Positions 7,679 to 8,650 of a stretch of 8,650 bases of DNA are shown here, piece after piece (position 1 is the first letter of the stretch; every line of letters starts with the position of its first letter). A model generated the notes under the pieces. The model made no database searches. It had not been told where the DNA came from and saw only the letters and a program-made list of their open reading frames with translations. This DNA is from Chloroflexota bacterium (GTDB lineage: Bacteria; Chloroflexota; Anaerolineae; Promineifilales; Promineifilaceae). Position numbers and translations under genes: made by a program. Location of the stretch: assembly GCA_024223125.1 (NCBI GenBank), contig JAAEOP010000563.1:1-8650 (forward strand), read 5' to 3'.

Positions 7679-7704
7679 GACGCACTTACCAAGTGTGTCA
7701 CACC
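7679..7704 (-). promoter_or_regulatory. Palindromic leader element upstream of the acyltransferase gene (possible operator or hairpin)
   Basis: In the 143-bp gap before the acyltransferase, GTGTGTCACAC (7693-7703, + strand) is an 11-base palindrome around a central T. An overlapping stem, GACGCACTT (7679-7687) with AAGTGTGTC (7691-7699), has a 3-base loop. As - strand RNA this stem carries one A-C mismatch, so the palindrome may be better read as DNA. It sits just upstream of the ribosome binding site, where a repressor site would be effective. The regulator is unknown, and a chance palindrome is possible. Confidence 0.3.
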
Positions 7705-7733
7705 TTAGCAGTACCATATGAAGTCTGATTTTA

Positions 7734-7739
7734 AGTATA
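7734..7739 (-). promoter_or_regulatory. Possible -10 element for the acyltransferase gene
   Basis: TATACT on the - strand lies in an AT-rich stretch about 75 bases before the start codon and upstream of the GTGTGTCACAC palindrome. No convincing -35 hexamer lies 16-18 bases upstream of it. The gap between the two - strand genes is long enough for an independent promoter, but this is weak evidence. Confidence 0.25.
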
Positions 7740-7801
7740 ACTCAAACTGGTTTATTCATCATTTAGCAAATGAATTCGCGGCAGCAGTTGCGAAGTCCAC
7801 C

Positions 7802-8488
7802 TTACTTACTTGCTTCACGGCCGTCAAACTCACCAGAGCCACGGCCGTCGGTGCGGACCAGGTCTTGCAGATGTTCTACACAGCCATGATAATGCAGCCG
7901 CCATGTTTCCCGTGAAGGATGCTCTACATATTCAAAATGGGCAATGCCTGTGTTTTTGCTCCACACTTCACAGCGGCGAAAGGGGCCAATGTTAAACATA
8001 TGGTCAAAAGCCAGTTCAATGACACCCCCATGACAAACAGCCACCACGATTTGTTCACGGTGTTTTTCAATTAGCTCTTCAATAAAATGACCTACACGGA
8101 CGCGAAAGTGCATCAGGGATTCGCCTAGTTCACGGGTGGGGGTGATGGTGGCAAACGGCCGTTCACTGCCCCAAAAGCTGCCATATTCCGGCAAATCATC
8201 ACTGGGCCAGGGGGTATGGTCCAGCCGGTTGTTGCCCACTTCGCGCAGGCGGTCATCATTGATGATGGGGATATCGTACATAGTGGCGATGGGTTGGGTA
8301 GTTTCTTGAGCGCGGCGCATTGTACTGGCATACAAAGCGTCAATCTGGGCGATTTCACCGGGCAGCCAGCAAGATAAAGCATCGGCCTGCCGCTGTCCCA
8401 GCGGGGTTAACCCTTCATCCAAATTCCCCTTCTTCCAATCTTTCAGATTAATAAAACTTTGACCATGACGAATTAAATACAAGTGCAT
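7802..8488 (-). CDS. Histidine phosphatase family protein (phosphoglycerate-mutase-like)
   Basis: The 228-residue protein begins [14 protein letters not shown] at 7-9 carries the His that is phosphorylated during catalysis. [12 protein letters not shown] (27-38) is the usual second block. [12 protein letters not shown] holds the conserved S55 and R59, E83 lies in LREVGNN, and VAVCHGGVI gives the second catalytic His at 153. These are the expected active-site residues of the branch-1 fold, and the length fits small phosphatases such as CobC- or PhoE-like enzymes. The substrate cannot be deduced. An earlier in-frame ATG at 8497 sits directly against the ribosome binding site, whereas the ATG at 8488 is nine bases beyond it and gives the normal family N-terminus, so 8488 is preferred. 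The C-terminal 20 residues are charged and poorly conserved in type, and their DNA holds two ACGGCCGT palindromes 24 bp apart. The gene is transcribed towards the acyltransferase. Confidence 0.88.
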   Translation of the reverse strand: MHLYLIRHGQSFINLKDWKKGNLDEGLTPLGQRQADALSCWLPGEIAQIDALYASTMRRAQETTQPIATMYDIPIINDDRLREVGNNRLDHTPWPSDDLPEYGSFWGSERPFATITPTRELGESLMHFRVRVGHFIEELIEKHREQIVVAVCHGGVIELAFDHMFNIGPFRRCEVWSKNTGIAHFEYVEHPSRETWRLHYHGCVEHLQDLVRTDGRGSGEFDGREASK

Positions 8489-8497
8489 AAACTTCAT

Positions 8498-8504
8498 TCC
8501 TCTC
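8498..8504 (-). promoter_or_regulatory. Ribosome binding site that decides the phosphatase start
   Basis: GAGAGGA on the - strand abuts the ATG at 8497, with no spacer, and lies nine bases before the in-frame ATG at 8488. Normal spacing favours 8488, which removes the residues MKF from the longer reading. Confidence 0.65.
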
Positions 8505-8550
8505 TTTAGTTACTCGACGTTCGCTTAAATTTTGACATAAAAAGCAAATT

Positions 8551-8582
8551 TGGTACACCTATGAATTATGATGAGTGTACCA
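8551..8582 (+). promoter_or_regulatory. Hairpin covering the transposase start codon
   Basis: TGGTACAC (8551-8558) is the exact reverse complement of GTGTACCA (8575-8582), with 16 bases between. Both possible start codons (8568 and 8571) lie in the loop, and no Shine-Dalgarno sequence precedes them. Such a structure could limit translation of the transposase, as in other insertion sequences, or it could be a binding site near the element's end. Either role is an inference. Confidence 0.45.
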
Positions 8583-8650
8583 GACAAACGAATCAACACA
8601 GAACGGGTAGACGATCTACCCATTATCTACGGATTGTTACAAAAAATGGA
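8568..8650 (+). CDS. Transposase, IS1634-like (DUF4277-type N-terminus), 3'-partial
   Basis: An in-frame ATG ATG at 8568-8573 opens a frame that runs off the right edge, with a stop (TGA at 8562) just upstream. The visible peptide contains ERVDDLPIIYGLLQKM. It resembles the N-terminus 'ER(I/V)DD(I/L)P(L/V)L...L..MG' of transposases annotated as IS1634-like in Chloroflexota, cyanobacteria and archaea. Only 27 residues are visible, and the catalytic DDE core lies outside the window, so the family call rests on a short match. The gene diverges from the histidine phosphatase. The left end of the element should lie between about 8500 and 8560, but no terminal inverted repeat can be defined without the other end. 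Confidence 0.6.
   Translation, partial: MMSVPDKRINTERVDDLPIIYGLLQKM

Noticed and set aside
7718..7915. 65-codon + strand frame in the gap between phosphatase and acyltransferase
   Set aside because: Most of it is antisense to the phosphatase C-terminus, and there is no ribosome binding site or domain.
8532..8537. TTGACA as a -35 box for the transposase
   Set aside because: The hexamer matches consensus, but at 16-18 bases downstream there is no -10-like sequence. The nearest candidate, TATGAA, is 22 bases away and overlaps the start region.
8551..8582. Terminal inverted repeats of the insertion sequence
   Set aside because: Both arms lie at the same end of the element, 16 bases apart, and one overlaps the coding start. 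True terminal repeats would be at opposite ends.

Overview
The window looks like chromosomal DNA from a member of the Chloroflexota (Anaerolineae-like). The case is indirect. It carries a huge secreted protein made of beta-helix, Ig-like and CARDB modules joined by Thr/Pro 'TPTP' linkers. That protein also holds a 'FLPVILR' motif resembling the 'YLPLV.R' tails I associate with secreted Chloroflexota proteins. The start of an IS1634-like transposase fits the same group. No ribosomal or other phylogenetic marker is present, so the assignment is an inference.

Layout: (1) Positions 2-5413, + strand, hold one open reading frame of about 1,800 codons that is cut by the left edge. In order it encodes the end of one beta-helix/choice-of-anchor-Q module, two Ig-like domains, a complete second beta-helix module, eight Ig-like (NEW3-like) domains of 107-113 residues, a FLPVILR motif, a TPTP linker, a CARDB domain and a Thr/Glu/Pro tail with a 23-residue duplication. 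(2) Positions 5414-5957 form a convergent intergenic region. It has a near-perfect 56-bp hairpin repeat nested in a second inverted repeat, then the remnant of an M14 zinc carboxypeptidase on the - strand. The remnant lacks its 5' part and is split at a run of eight G/C. (3) Positions 5958-7658, - strand, encode a WS/DGAT-type acyltransferase with an unusual C-terminal helix-hairpin-helix-like extension. (4) Positions 7802-8488, - strand, encode a histidine phosphatase, which lies upstream of the acyltransferase. (5) From 8568 to the right edge is the start of a transposase, divergent from the phosphatase, with its start codon inside a small hairpin.

The genes do not form an obvious pathway. 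The surface protein is one transcription unit. The phosphatase and acyltransferase lie head to tail on the other strand, 143 bp apart, and could be co-transcribed, but nothing in their functions ties them together. The carboxypeptidase debris, hairpin repeat and insertion sequence show a region with a history of rearrangement.

The most unusual signal that cuts across genes is the hexamer palindrome CGGCCG, usually as ACGGCCGN. I counted about 35 copies by eye in 8.65 kb, on both sides of the convergent point and in genes and remnant alike. This resembles a highly iterated palindrome. I saw no CRISPR array, tRNA or rRNA.
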